DNA of 45,155 nucleotides from Bryobacterales bacterium (GCA_003136575.1 PLEX01000091.1:22252-67406), one strand, 5' to 3'; positions 17,491-26,548 are shown, numbered from the stretch's first letter. Translations and numbers: made by a program. The notes: generated by a model not told the origin, from the sequence alone.

Positions 17491-17811
17491 TCAGGAGGCG
17501 ACGCAAGTGCCCGGCGTTTTGCCGTAGTCATCAGTGAAGCAAAGGCAAGTACCTTGATAGTCGTTATTGTCCTCGCATATGCCTGCGGAATTATCAGCGT
17601 GTTCGGCTTCCTGCGAAAATAGAGCCCACAGTCTGACCCCGGACACGGTCGTACCCAGTACAAGCGCAACCGAAAGACCGGTAGCGAGCAATCCGCTTGC
17701 AGTATTCTTCGTAGATTTAGACCCCTTCCGCCTTTCGAACTCCCCCGGCTCCAGACCTACGCGTTTGTACCCAGCCCAAAAGGCGCCGCGGATTTCCACG
17801 TTCTCGGCCAC
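17491..17811 (-). CDS. Small secreted cysteine-rich peptide, copy 3 (divergent, start codon lost)
   Basis: The core from 17712 to 17491 is homologous to copies 1 and 2 (KNTASGLLATGLSVALVLG, then SQEAEHADN). The codon aligned with their ATG is ACG (17712-17710), and the ribosome-binding site is changed from AAGGAGTC to AAGGGGTC. The frame is open upstream, so a GTG at 17811 with GGAGG about 8 nt before it could give a 106-residue product with a 33-residue extension. That extension aligns with the untranslated spacer of copy 2. The mature part retains four cysteines; the ones matching Cys1 and Cys3 are Ser and Tyr. It is either a decaying copy or one using a new start. Confidence 0.45.
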   Translation of the reverse strand: MAENVEIRGAFWAGYKRVGLEPGEFERRKGSKSTKNTASGLLATGLSVALVLGTTVSGVRLWALFSQEAEHADNSAGICEDNNDYQGTCLCFTDDYGKTPGTCVAS

Positions 17812-17903
17812 CTTATCTTCCTCCACGACCGCAACCAAGCTATCCGCTTCTCGAGCGGGGTTATGGTGGACCCGAGGGCCCGGGCATCGCCGCAGCCGCC
17901 GAA

Positions 17904-18551
17904 CTAACCGCTCTTCTGGCCTTCGCGATCACTCCACCTCAGGACCGACGCAGCGAGGTCGGATACCATGCTGCGAATCTCCGACACCTGTTCCGGAGCG
18001 AGGACGCCCTTCCAGACGCCCCTCACCCGGCCCGTCCTGTCGAGAACCATTGTCTGGGGCGTGCCGTAGAACCTGTAAGCGAGCACGGTCGATGCTGAAA
18101 CGCTCTGGAAGATGTCAAATGCTCCAATTTCGTGCCGCTCGGCGAATCCAGCGTCAATAGGCGGCCCGACATTGACGAATACTGGCTGCCAATCGGGGAC
18201 AGGGCCCCTCTCCTTCAGGAGGTCGTGCCAGCGTGGCCAGTTGCTGGCGCAAAACCTGCATGTGGGTGAAAGAACAAAAAGAATCTTGACCCGAGACGGC
18301 CCAGCAAAGCCGTCCACCCGGCTAACGTCGAGGTGGTAAGGAGAGCCAGAGAGCGCGGTTCCGCTCAGTTCAGGCATAGGCACGTTAAGCGTCACCTGCA
18401 ACTCGCTACGCAAACCATTGACATGCGTTCGTAGCGCGGCGTTCTGCCGCAAGAACGCAACGTTGGCAGCTCCCGATATCGTCACAAGTACGATCGAGGC
18501 CGCAACCAATATGTTCGTTCGCTGCATCTGTTCAATACCCGTCTCAGACAT
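17904..18551 (-). CDS. Membrane-anchored thioredoxin-like (TlpA/MauD-type) protein
   Basis: A 215-residue protein with an N-terminal membrane anchor (about residues 11-31, NILVAASIVLVTISGAANVAF), then a thioredoxin-fold domain facing the periplasm. The redox motif is SPTCRFCASNW (CRFC, about residue 97). The cis-proline loop is YGTPQTMVLD and is followed by GRVRGVWKGVL. TlpA/MauD-like proteins exchange disulfides in exported proteins. It is the nearest upstream gene on the same strand to the three cysteine-rich peptide units, so a role in their disulfide formation or shuffling is plausible (inference). ATG 18551 and ATG 18527 are both possible starts; neither has a clear ribosome-binding site. 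Confidence 0.82.
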   Translation of the reverse strand: MSETGIEQMQRTNILVAASIVLVTISGAANVAFLRQNAALRTHVNGLRSELQVTLNVPMPELSGTALSGSPYHLDVSRVDGFAGPSRVKILFVLSPTCRFCASNWPRWHDLLKERGPVPDWQPVFVNVGPPIDAGFAERHEIGAFDIFQSVSASTVLAYRFYGTPQTMVLDRTGRVRGVWKGVLAPEQVSEIRSMVSDLAASVLRWSDREGQKSG

Positions 18552-18575
18552 TTCGAAAACTCATTATGACCCGCT

Positions 18576-19028
18576 TCAACAATGCCTTTCAAGGGATCCC
18601 TTATTAGCCAAAACGACTACCTGTTGGCGATGTGTCCTATCGCAGGCGCGGGCCGTCATGATTCCGGGAACAACGCCGGCCGCGGGCGCGACTTGGGCTT
18701 CGCGATAGGCAGTCGGGCTTAGGCCGTAGGCCTTCTCAAAATCCCGGACGAAGTGGCTATCGTCCTGAATTCCGACTTTGGCCGCGATTTCTTTCACCAG
18801 CAGGTGTGTCATCCGGAGTAACTCCGCCGCTTTCTCCATTCTTTTCGCCGTTATTGCCGCGTGCGGCGTGGTACCGGTGTGACGCCGGAAGAGGCAGTGC
18901 AGGCGTGAGGGACTCAGATTCACGTGGCGGGCAAGCACTTCGCGCGTTAGCGGCCGTTGATACTCCGACGAGATAAGGTTCACGAGCTCGACGATCCGGC
19001 GGTCGGCACTCCCACCACTATCGCGCAT
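18576..19028 (-). CDS. AraC-family transcriptional regulator, DNA-binding domain only
   Basis: About 150 residues, almost entirely the AraC double helix-turn-helix: REVLARHVNLSPSRLHCLFRR (first HTH), then EIAAKVGIQDDSHFVRDFEKAYGLSPTAYRE (second HTH and family signature). There is no recognisable ligand-binding domain. ATG 19028 has GGAG about 9 nt upstream; the frame stays open to 19367 but the added part looks non-protein-like and overlaps the opposite gene. It sits 24 nt before the thioredoxin-like gene on the same strand, so it probably belongs to the peptide operon and may regulate it and the divergent gene at 19327 (inference). Confidence 0.82.
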   Translation of the reverse strand: MRDSGGSADRRIVELVNLISSEYQRPLTREVLARHVNLSPSRLHCLFRRHTGTTPHAAITAKRMEKAAELLRMTHLLVKEIAAKVGIQDDSHFVRDFEKAYGLSPTAYREAQVAPAAGVVPGIMTARACDRTHRQQVVVLANKGSLERHC

Positions 19029-19326
19029 GCCGATCACTCCGCATTTGCCGGTGTTCGCGGGGGGGGTGAGACCTCCGATCGATCCGGAACTGACGAACGC
19101 AAGTCGGGGTTGGATTCCGCCACACCGGAACTGCTCACCTGAACGGCCCTCCGAGACTAAGATTAGCCTAACACGGCGGCGACCCGGCAGGCAAGGCATT
19201 GTGCCGGTATCCGCGCACTGGAATGTATTAAGAGAGACCAAGTTTCGTAATAAATGACGAAATATCCACGCGACGTTTCGCCAATTGCTCTTCTGACTCC
19301 CGGCAGTATCATTGAAGCCTGGGCAA

Positions 19327-21214
19327 ATGGCAGATAACTCCGCGAACATAGACGCCGAAGTCGACACTGAGACGAACAGCCGCTTCGCGGAACGTTATCG
19401 CTGCGGCCCGATGATGCGCTGGCGGCAGGGCCCGGGCCGCGAGTTGGTCCACTTTCAACTGGCCGGATTGAGCAGAGGTATTAGTTCGCTCATGGCAAGC
19501 GCGCTCGACACCTGGACGGCGTTTTTCACGGCGGACGAAGCAGCGGCGCGTATTACTCAAGCGGTGCCCGCCCTTCCACCGGCTGAAGTGGCATCGACTA
19601 TTCAGGTCCTGATCGAAAGTGGCTGCCTTGTCGCGCGGTCCCGGATAATTGCGGGCGCCGCTCATCCCGATTCGTCCACTTCGGACGATGGCGTCGCGTG
19701 GCTGGCCGTTCCAACCGCCGATCGCGCCTCGTCGCTCAATCGCGCGCTGGGCAGTTATCTGGAGAATGCGAACAAGTCCGGACTTAGGTGCGGCATTCTT
19801 ATCGCCGATGATTCGCGCGATGCAAGTCATCATGCGGCATCGCTGGAGATGCTTTCAACACTTGAGGCAGACCCGGCGCCCTATGTCTGGTACTGCGGCC
19901 CGGACGACAAGGTGGCGTTCGCGAAGCACCTTGCGCAAAAAGGAGACATTCCGCCTGAGGCAATTCACTTCGGATTGTTCGGGTCGGGCGGCTCAGCGCT
20001 CGCGACCGGTGCGAACCGTAACGCCATTCTTCTTCAAACACTCGGGTCGATGCTCCTGAGCGTTGACGACGACACCGTTTGCGACGCCAGGCTGGCCCCT
20101 GGCACGGAAGGCGGTCTCGCCATGGCCGACCATTTCGATCCTGCCGAGGTGTGGTGCTTTTCAGCGCGGCCGGAGGCCCTGTCGTTTGGAGCCTCGGCTC
20201 AATTCGACGTCGTGGGAGAGCATGAGAAGTATCTGGGCCGGCCGGTAAGGGAGATTATGCGACGAGAGAGCCGGTGGGGAGACGCTCCGATGTGTGTCCA
20301 TTTGCTGTCGAGCCTGGCTTCGGGAGATGCGCAGATTCGCGTAACATACAATGGCGCTCGCGGCGACAGCGGTCTCCACTCCGATCTGGGGCAGGTTGCA
20401 AGCAGATCTTCGGCAACTCGCCGGCGGGTCCAGGATCTGGGTGACAGTTACCGCGCCGCGCTCGATTCGCGCCAGATTGTGAGGCAGACGGCTTGCCTGA
20501 CGTTATCGCACGTCGACTCGCCAGCCATCGGCATGTTCATGGGCATGGACAACAGGGCGCCACTTCCGCCCTTCATGCCGAATTGCAGAAACGAAGATGG
20601 CATTTTTGCCAGTGTCCTCGCGCGCATGTCCGATCACTGTTATTCGGCTCATCTGCCGTTCACGCTCGCGCACGATCCGCCTGGCCCGCGTTTCTATCCG
20701 CCCGACCGCGATGCAGCTGCGCATTTCGGACCTGATCGCTTATTGCCTCACGACGTGGCGGCCCGAGCCCGGCGACGGCGATCCACTGCGCCGGATGAGT
20801 GCAATGGGCCGTCATCTTTGCCGGCTCGGCGCCCTGCCAGCAGGGGATTTCGACGAGGTCGCAAATGTCCTGATGTGCTCGCGCGTCTGTTCGACGATCG
20901 AGCTGATGGCGGGTCTGTTGGCTAAAGATGGGTATCAGCCATCGTGGTGGGCCGAGGATCTTACGGCGCGAATTGAAGCTTTAAGCAAGCTCACGGACAA
21001 CCGGGACTTCTTCGTTCCCGTCGACCTTCCGGCGGACTCGGACGACCCGCCACAACGGCGCGCCCAAAGCATGGTGGCGCGATATGGGCGACTGCTGGAG
21101 TGGTGGCCGGCTATCGCGGCATGTACGGTTGAACTCAGGAACCAGGGGGTTACGATTGGCCGGTGTCTGCGCGGGGCGCGTGCCGTGGAGCGGGCACTGG
21201 CGCGGGCTCACTAA
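19327..21214 (+). pseudogene. Glycosyltransferase-like protein gene split by a frameshift
   Basis: The first frame (ATG 19327) gives convincing protein to about 20710, after LAHDPPGPRFYPPDR. From there the convincing sequence continues in the next frame (MQLRISDLIAYCLTTW to ARAVERALARAH, stop 21214), while the first frame runs on with arginine-rich shadow sequence to 20925. One extra base near 20700-20712 would explain this. The joined product is about 628 residues. The N-terminal 100 residues resemble a small winged-helix or PqqD-like recognition domain (speculative). The centre has a GT-A-like SVDDDTVC (DxD) after GGSALATGANRNAILL and a later NCRNEDGIF, as in GT2-type enzymes. An alternative is a second coupled gene starting at ATG 20711, but no ribosome-binding site supports it. 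Confidence 0.6.
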
Positions 21215-22707
21215 TCCAGGCGAGCGGGAGCCGCGGGGGCATCGAATACCGCCATTTGCACGTCGCCGAACATCTCCAGTCTGGTTTTCCAGCCTTGCAG
21301 CGCGGGATTGCGCGCAAACCATTCACGCCAGAACTTATTCGCTCCGTAGATCACGAAGCGGTCCGATTTGGAAAGGGTTTCCGCGGTCAGCTTTTCGGCG
21401 TAGCCTATGCCATCCTGCGCCGCCGCTCCGAACGGGAATAAATAGAGTTTCCCCTTCAGAGGGTAGTAGTCAAGATGGGAGTAGAGAAAGCCTGGCAGCG
21501 GGTAGTCCGGACTCCAGATCGGCAATCGCGCCTCGACGAAAGGGCTGAGGCAGAGGATCGGCATGTCCTTAGACGTCGCGAGCCGCACTTCTTCCTGTGC
21601 AGCCGCGCGCCAGTCGGAATTGTCGTGGCGCATCGCGAGCGACGTCCACTGGCCCATTAAAATCAGCCCACCGACTCCGAGCGCCATCGCGGCACTCTGA
21701 AACCGGTCGGGCGGAATGTATCTCGCGGATAGTGCGGTCGCCATCAGCGCGGCTCCTGGCAGCATCAGAGAGACGTAGCGCGTGATGAACGCGCTGTCGC
21801 CGGTAACGCTCGAAAACAGGTACAAGCCAAGTGGCTGCACGAGCCACCACGCGGCGACCAGAATGAGCGACGATCCGGAGATGTGCGTCGCTTGAACGGG
21901 CCAGCGGAAGAATCGGCCCACGATCCACGCGCCCGCTCCGCAGGAAACTACGAGGCTCCAGCGGATGGCGTGTTCGAACTCGCGAAAGCCCGGCAGTTCG
22001 GCGATGACGTGCGCGCTGGCCTGATGAACCACGTACAGCGCATTCAGCGCAACGGGAATAAGCGACGCCGCGAGCAGGCCGAACAACAGCGCGGCTTGCC
22101 ACCAATGCGCTTTCGTCTCTTTCCGCACCAGACGGAGAACAGCGTAGAGCGCGAAGACCAGATAGAAAGGCCAGTAAATCAGGTGAATGCGCCAAAGGAA
22201 CGCGGCGGCAAGAACGAACGACAAGCCGTCAACCCAGCGGGCAGTGTCCAGCCAGCGGATCAGAAACCATATCGACAACGACGAGACGCAGATGCCGAGC
22301 GCGTACGGGCGGGCGTCGATTGCGAAGTAGTTGATGCCGTGGAGCGCGAGGCAGGCGAAGGTCGCAAACCAGGCGGCGCGGGGATGAATCAGACGATTCG
22401 CAATCCGCCCGATCAGAATTAATGCCAGGCCCATCGCGACGAGCGAAGAAAGTCGATACGCGAATTCCGATTCGCCGAACAGCTGGTGAGTGATTCTGGG
22501 GAGCCAGTAGTAGATCGACGCCGGCACCTGAGGCACCGGGGCGAACGACGCGTGTCCGGGATAACGAACAACGAACACGGTCACCATTTCGTCGACCCAG
22601 AAGCTTGACGACAGAGGCACCAGCCAAAGCCGCGCAATGCATACCGCCAGCAAAGTCCAACGCAGCACGGACAATTGGCGTGGCGTCGGCCTCCAGGGCA
22701 GGGTCAT
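21211..22707 (-). CDS. GT39-like GT-C membrane glycosyltransferase
   Basis: A 498-residue protein with about ten membrane segments. Features are the first-loop acidic pair FWVDEMVTVFV (about residues 36-46), DARPYALGICVSS in the next loop and GDSAFITRYVSLMLPG later, as in dolichyl/polyprenyl-phosphate mannosyltransferase-like (PMT_2) proteins. It probably transfers a sugar from a polyprenyl-phosphate donor at the outer face of the inner membrane. The last 100 residues form a soluble tail. Its TAG stop shares bases with the TAA of the convergent gene ending at 21214, so the two genes meet tail to tail without a gap. Confidence 0.8.
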   Translation of the reverse strand: MTLPWRPTPRQLSVLRWTLLAVCIARLWLVPLSSSFWVDEMVTVFVVRYPGHASFAPVPQVPASIYYWLPRITHQLFGESEFAYRLSSLVAMGLALILIGRIANRLIHPRAAWFATFACLALHGINYFAIDARPYALGICVSSLSIWFLIRWLDTARWVDGLSFVLAAAFLWRIHLIYWPFYLVFALYAVLRLVRKETKAHWWQAALLFGLLAASLIPVALNALYVVHQASAHVIAELPGFREFEHAIRWSLVVSCGAGAWIVGRFFRWPVQATHISGSSLILVAAWWLVQPLGLYLFSSVTGDSAFITRYVSLMLPGAALMATALSARYIPPDRFQSAAMALGVGGLILMGQWTSLAMRHDNSDWRAAAQEEVRLATSKDMPILCLSPFVEARLPIWSPDYPLPGFLYSHLDYYPLKGKLYLFPFGAAAQDGIGYAEKLTAETLSKSDRFVIYGANKFWREWFARNPALQGWKTRLEMFGDVQMAVFDAPAAPARLD

Positions 22708-22767
22708 CCCCTATCCTAATCCAGCGGGATGGGCTGGAGAGCGCCAGCACCTTCGCGGGGCGAGCGA

Positions 22768-23502
22768 TCAGGCAGGGCGTACGCCGGACCCGCGGCCGGA
22801 ATACTTCCACCCACTCAGAGCCAGCAACCCCAGTGCGACGGGTACGCCGAGATACGGTTCGGGAGTCGCCGCGGTGATCGAGACGTCGTCCAGCATGAAG
22901 TTGGGTTCCGGCGAGAAATCGTTGGGCGTAAACGTCAGATCGACGTTGCCGCCCGTCGACGTAAAGGCGTAGGAAAACTTTGTATAACCGATATCGTCGG
23001 GAGTGTTGACGATCGCAGTTTCCCTTAAAGTGGCCGCACCCGTAAGGGACACTGCCAGCGGTCGGACCGCACGTTCGACTCCCGACTGTTCAAGGGCTCC
23101 CTCAAAACTCAACACATACCCGCCGGCGGGAAGGAAAATGTTCTGGCTAAGTTGAGGAAGCGTTCCAGTCACCGTAGGCCCCAGCAGCGCGCCGGTTTTC
23201 ACATTCCAGAATGGGTCGAAATCGACGGCATAGCTCCCGCCTGCCGGCACCTGAGGCGGATCACCAACAACCAGGAGCGAGAGCGGGTTGGCCGAGCCAT
23301 TGTTGACGGAACTTGCGGATACCGTCCATCCCGCGATATTGGTCTGGCCGCCAACGCCAAACGCATAGATCAGATCCCCGGGAACCGAAGGCGAAAACGC
23401 GCCGCTTGTGGCGCCGTTCTCAAAACCGCCATTTGTGACGTAGTTAATGCTGGCAAATAGCGGAGCTCCGAAAAGCACAGGGAGCAAAGCAAATCGTTTC
23501 AT
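22768..23502 (-). CDS. PEP-CTERM sorting-domain exported protein
   Basis: A 244-residue protein with a signal peptide (MKRFALLPVLFGAPLFAS), a carbohydrate-binding-module-like beta domain (NYVTNGGFENG, IAGWTVSAS, LSQNIFLPAGGYVLSFEG and NFMLDDVSI) and a C-terminal PEP-CTERM signal (TPEPYLGVPVALGLLALSG followed by basic residues). Such proteins are exported and processed by exosortase; none is encoded here. DNGFENG-type domains of this kind are common in PEP-CTERM proteins. The ATG at 23502 is the annotated start, but a TTG two codons upstream (23508) has a better-placed GGAGG and may be used. Confidence 0.85.
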   Translation of the reverse strand: MKRFALLPVLFGAPLFASINYVTNGGFENGATSGAFSPSVPGDLIYAFGVGGQTNIAGWTVSASSVNNGSANPLSLLVVGDPPQVPAGGSYAVDFDPFWNVKTGALLGPTVTGTLPQLSQNIFLPAGGYVLSFEGALEQSGVERAVRPLAVSLTGAATLRETAIVNTPDDIGYTKFSYAFTSTGGNVDLTFTPNDFSPEPNFMLDDVSITAATPEPYLGVPVALGLLALSGWKYSGRGSGVRPA

Positions 23503-23642
23503 GCGCAAAATAGTTTCCTCCGTATGACCCGGCATATGATCGCATCGGGTCTCTACGGTAAGTAAGAGCGCGAAAACGGCCCATTATTGGCAGTTGTGTA
23601 ATATTTATTCGGCCACGATCCTTGCCGCCGGCCGGATCAGAA

Positions 23643-24041
23643 CTACTTGCCGGAAGCGGCAGTTGCCGCAGCCGGCGTGATCTCGCCGACCCAGAAGTCG
23701 TCGCCCTGGACAAAGACCGTGGCGTCGAAGGTTTCGCCAGCCGTCAGCTTTGCGAATTCGGCCGGGTCTTTGATCGAATAATTCATCGTCATCGGACCCA
23801 TCCAGTCGCCAATCGGCCCGGCATCGATGCGGGCCGACTTCTCCGCCGCATCGAGAGAGACGATTTTGCCGTGCATCGGGTAGCGCTTGACGCCGGCGGG
23901 ACCGGAGGCGCCGGCGGGGCCGGAGGCGCCTGCGGATTCCGCGGTTTTCGCCGCCTCCGGGGCCGTCGACGAGCACCCCGCCACGGTCAGGGCTACGGTC
24001 ACAATCAAAGTCTGGCTGGTGAGGTTGAGAATCTTCTTCAC
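23643..24041 (-). CDS. CusF-like copper-binding lipoprotein
   Basis: A 132-residue protein with a lipoprotein signal (LTVAGCSS, Cys 23), a low-complexity Ala/Gly/Pro linker (GASGPAGASGPAG) and a CusF-type OB-fold domain. The domain carries MHGKIVSLDAAEKSARIDAG and MGPMTMNYSI, matching the metal-site MxM region, and ends with the family-typical V.F.QGDDFWVGEI. CusF-type proteins bind copper or silver in the periplasm. It lies 7 nt downstream of dapD on the same strand, so it appears to be read from the lysine operon, an unexpected pairing. Confidence 0.82.
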   Translation of the reverse strand: MKKILNLTSQTLIVTVALTVAGCSSTAPEAAKTAESAGASGPAGASGPAGVKRYPMHGKIVSLDAAEKSARIDAGPIGDWMGPMTMNYSIKDPAEFAKLTAGETFDATVFVQGDDFWVGEITPAAATAASGK

Positions 24042-24048
24042 GATTCCT

Positions 24049-24885
24049 CTAACGTAGCAAATCTTCCAGCTGGATTCGGGCGCCGGTCTTCTCGTCGCGG
24101 TACTTGACGATCACCGGCGTGTAGATAGAGACGCCCCAATCCTTGCCGTGGCCGCTCGTCACGGCGCGTGATCCCGCGATCACAACAGCTCCTTCGGGAA
24201 TTACCAGAGGCTGGTCTTCCGTGGCTCGATAGACTTCGCCTCGCACAAGGTCGTAAACAGGAGTGGACCGATTAAGTATCGTCCCCGTCCCGAGCACCGC
24301 CTGCTTCTTCACGACGGTTCCTTCATAGACACCGCAATTGCCGCCAACCAGCACCTCGTCTTCGACAATGACAGGCAGCGCACCCACCGGCTCCAGCACG
24401 CCGCCGATCTGCGACGCGGCCGAAATGTGGCAGTTCACGCCGATCTGAGCGCAACTGCCGATCAACGCATGCGAATCCACCATCGTGCCGGCCCCCACAT
24501 ACGCGCCGGCATTGATGTACATGGGCGGCATACAGGTGACACCGCGGCCTACATAGCAGCCGTCGCGGATGCTCGATCCGCCGGGCACGATGCGAATGCC
24601 ATCGGCGGGCGTAACCTGCCGGACAGGGTAGGTGGATTTATCGAGAAAAGGCTGGCGCACGGGGTTGATAGACATGTCGACGATGCCGCCGATGCGGAAA
24701 CCGATCAGAACGCCCTTCTTCACCCAACCGTTCACGCGCCATCCACTGGCCTCGGCCGGATCCGGCTCTGCCGCGCGGATCTCTCCACTGTTCAGCGCGG
24801 CTTTGAAGCGCGCGAAAAGGGCGAAATGATCGGGCGTGTATTGTTCCGGCTTGTTATCGAAAAGATCTTCAATGGCTGCTTGCAA
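24049..24885 (-). CDS. dapD: 2,3,4,5-tetrahydropyridine-2,6-dicarboxylate N-succinyltransferase DapD
   Basis: Succinylates tetrahydrodipicolinate, which commits the pathway to the succinylase branch of lysine/diaminopimelate synthesis. The 278 residues match family length. An N-terminal helical domain (QAAIEDLFDNKPEQYT) precedes a left-handed beta-helix with IVPGGSSIRDGCYVGRGVTCMPP, VNCHISAASQIGGVLEP and GGNCGVYEGTVV. The start is TTG at 24885, supported by GAGGGAG placed 6 nt before it and by homology (QAAIEDL), and overlaps the dapA 3' end by 17 nt. Confidence 0.95.
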   Translation of the reverse strand: MQAAIEDLFDNKPEQYTPDHFALFARFKAALNSGEIRAAEPDPAEASGWRVNGWVKKGVLIGFRIGGIVDMSINPVRQPFLDKSTYPVRQVTPADGIRIVPGGSSIRDGCYVGRGVTCMPPMYINAGAYVGAGTMVDSHALIGSCAQIGVNCHISAASQIGGVLEPVGALPVIVEDEVLVGGNCGVYEGTVVKKQAVLGTGTILNRSTPVYDLVRGEVYRATEDQPLVIPEGAVVIAGSRAVTSGHGKDWGVSIYTPVIVKYRDEKTGARIQLEDLLR

Positions 24886-25783
24886 CGAAAACTCCCTCAG
24901 TCGTCAATTTCAGTGACTCGAGCACCTGGCGGATCTTGCCCTGCGATACTTCCGACGGCGGCACCAGCGGAAGGCGGTACACCGGGTCAAGCAAACCCAT
25001 TTGCGACATCGCCCACTTCACGGGGATTGGATTCGACTCGACGAAATTCACCTGCATCAGCGGCATGTACCGGCGCTGTATGGCTCGCGCCCCGGCGAAA
25101 TCGCCGTTCACGGCCAATCGCACCAGTTGTGTCATCTGCGCGGGGATTTCATTCGATGCGACCGAGATGAGGCCCTTGCCGCCGAGCGCCACGACGGCGA
25201 TAGTGATCGAGTCATCGCCCGACAGCACGGTGAAGCCGGGCGGTAAGTGGTGCGCAACCTCGGCGATCTGGGAGATGTTGCCGGAGGCTTCCTTGACGCC
25301 GACAATATTGGAGATTTCCGCGAGACGAACCAGGGTGGATGTTTCCACGTTGACGCCGGTGCGCCCCTGCACGTTGTAAACGACAATCGGAATGCGAATC
25401 GATTCGGCAACCGCCTTGTAATGTTGGAAGAGACCTTCCTGGCTGGGCTTGTTGTAGTAGGGAGTCACGGACAGGACGCCATCGGCTCCGGCGCGCTGGC
25501 ATTCCTGCGCAAGTTCGATCACTTCGCGGGTGAAGTAGCCGCCGGCGCCCGCGAGCACCGGAACGCGACGGGGCGCGTTCCGCGCCTCTTCCACCGTGAT
25601 TGCGACAATGCGGATGTGTTCTTCGAGAGTGACAGCGGGGCTCTCACCCGTGGTGCCGCAGGGCACCAGAAAGTCTATTCCTTCTTCAATCTGCCGCCGC
25701 ACCAGCTTGCGAAGGGTGCTTTCGTCGAGCGACCCATCCGGCTGGAAGGGCGTGACCATGGCCGTTCCGCATCCCGTAAACAT
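24869..25783 (-). CDS. dapA: 4-hydroxy-tetrahydrodipicolinate synthase DapA
   Basis: Condenses aspartate semialdehyde and pyruvate through a Schiff-base lysine. The 304-residue class I aldolase fold shows GTAMVTPF, PCGTTGESPAVT (binding Thr pair), SVTPYYNKPSQEGL, VVYNVQGRTGVN and the active-site lysine in IVGVKEASGN. The usual VYNVPGRT proline is Gln here, a mild deviation. ATG 25783 has a GGAGG site about 6 nt upstream; the frame extends to 25831 without support. Confidence 0.95.
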   Translation of the reverse strand: MFTGCGTAMVTPFQPDGSLDESTLRKLVRRQIEEGIDFLVPCGTTGESPAVTLEEHIRIVAITVEEARNAPRRVPVLAGAGGYFTREVIELAQECQRAGADGVLSVTPYYNKPSQEGLFQHYKAVAESIRIPIVVYNVQGRTGVNVETSTLVRLAEISNIVGVKEASGNISQIAEVAHHLPPGFTVLSGDDSITIAVVALGGKGLISVASNEIPAQMTQLVRLAVNGDFAGARAIQRRYMPLMQVNFVESNPIPVKWAMSQMGLLDPVYRLPLVPPSEVSQGKIRQVLESLKLTTEGVFVASSH

Positions 25784-25849
25784 GTACCACCTCCGGAAAT
25801 TACCTGGCGGACGAAACCGCCCGCGCCACAAAACCCACCGCGGATATCT

Positions 25850-26548
25850 CTATGCGTGATGCCCAAACAAGATATCGCCGAACTCGTAAAACCCCTGTTT
25901 ACCTTTGATCCACTCAGCCGCCTTCACCGCGCCGAGCGCGAATCCTTCGCGACTGCGGGCCGTATGCCGCAGAGTAATCGTGTCGGCGGGCGAATCGAAC
26001 CCCACTTCATGCGTGCCGGCAATCGCGCCCGCGCGATTCGACGCGACATCCACATTGCGCGTATAACCGGCCTTTTTCATCTCCTCCACAACTTTCAGCA
26101 AAGTGCCGGAGGGCGCGTCTTTCTTGGCGGAATGATGAATTTCCCACGCCCACGATTCGTACGAGACTTCCGTTTCGAGCAATCTGGCCGATTCGGCGAC
26201 GATGCGGAAGAACGCGTTCACGCCGACCGAATAATTCGGACTCCAGACCATGCCGATTCCCCGCCCCGCGACGACGTTTTTCACGTGTTCCATCTGGTCC
26301 TGCCAGCCGGTAGTGCCGACTACAAGATTCACGCCAAGAGACGCGATGCGAACGATGTTTTGCACGGCGGCCGAAGGAATGGAAAAGTCGATGGCGACGT
26401 CGATGCCGCGAAAGTTGGCGGCTGTGATGCCTTCGTACTGAGCGTTGTTGAATTCGTCCAGCTTCAGGCCGACTTCGATGCCGCGCGCGGCGGCGGCCGC
26501 TTCGATCATGCGGCCCATTTTGCCGTAGCCGACGATGGCGATTTTCAT
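25850..26548 (-). CDS. dapB: 4-hydroxy-tetrahydrodipicolinate reductase DapB
   Basis: NAD(P)H-dependent reductase that follows DapA in the pathway. The 232-residue protein begins with the nucleotide-binding MKIAIVGYGKMGRMIE and has VGTTGWQDQ, WSPNYSVGVNAF and the catalytic/substrate motif EIHHSAKKDAPSGT. It is shorter than the E. coli enzyme (about 270), as in several other phyla. The ATG overlaps the lysC stop by 4 nt. Confidence 0.94.
   Translation of the reverse strand: MKIAIVGYGKMGRMIEAAAAARGIEVGLKLDEFNNAQYEGITAANFRGIDVAIDFSIPSAAVQNIVRIASLGVNLVVGTTGWQDQMEHVKNVVAGRGIGMVWSPNYSVGVNAFFRIVAESARLLETEVSYESWAWEIHHSAKKDAPSGTLLKVVEEMKKAGYTRNVDVASNRAGAIAGTHEVGFDSPADTITLRHTARSREGFALGAVKAAEWIKGKQGFYEFGDILFGHHA

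Larger units (their letters stand above)
16855..17838 (-). repeat. Tandem array of three peptide-gene units with homologous spacers
   Basis: Each unit holds a leader-peptide gene of about 225 nt and an upstream segment. For copies 2 and 3 the upstream segment is also alignable over about 90 nt (shared CGGCGCC, TGGGCTGGG and CGAAA elements before the AAGG-GTC ribosome-binding region). The units therefore arose by duplication of gene plus leader, and copy 3 is the most diverged. Confidence 0.65.

Noticed and set aside
19028..19367. N-terminal extension of the AraC regulator to 19367
   Set aside because: The added residues look non-protein-like, overlap the start of the opposite gene, and ATG 19028 has its own ribosome-binding site.
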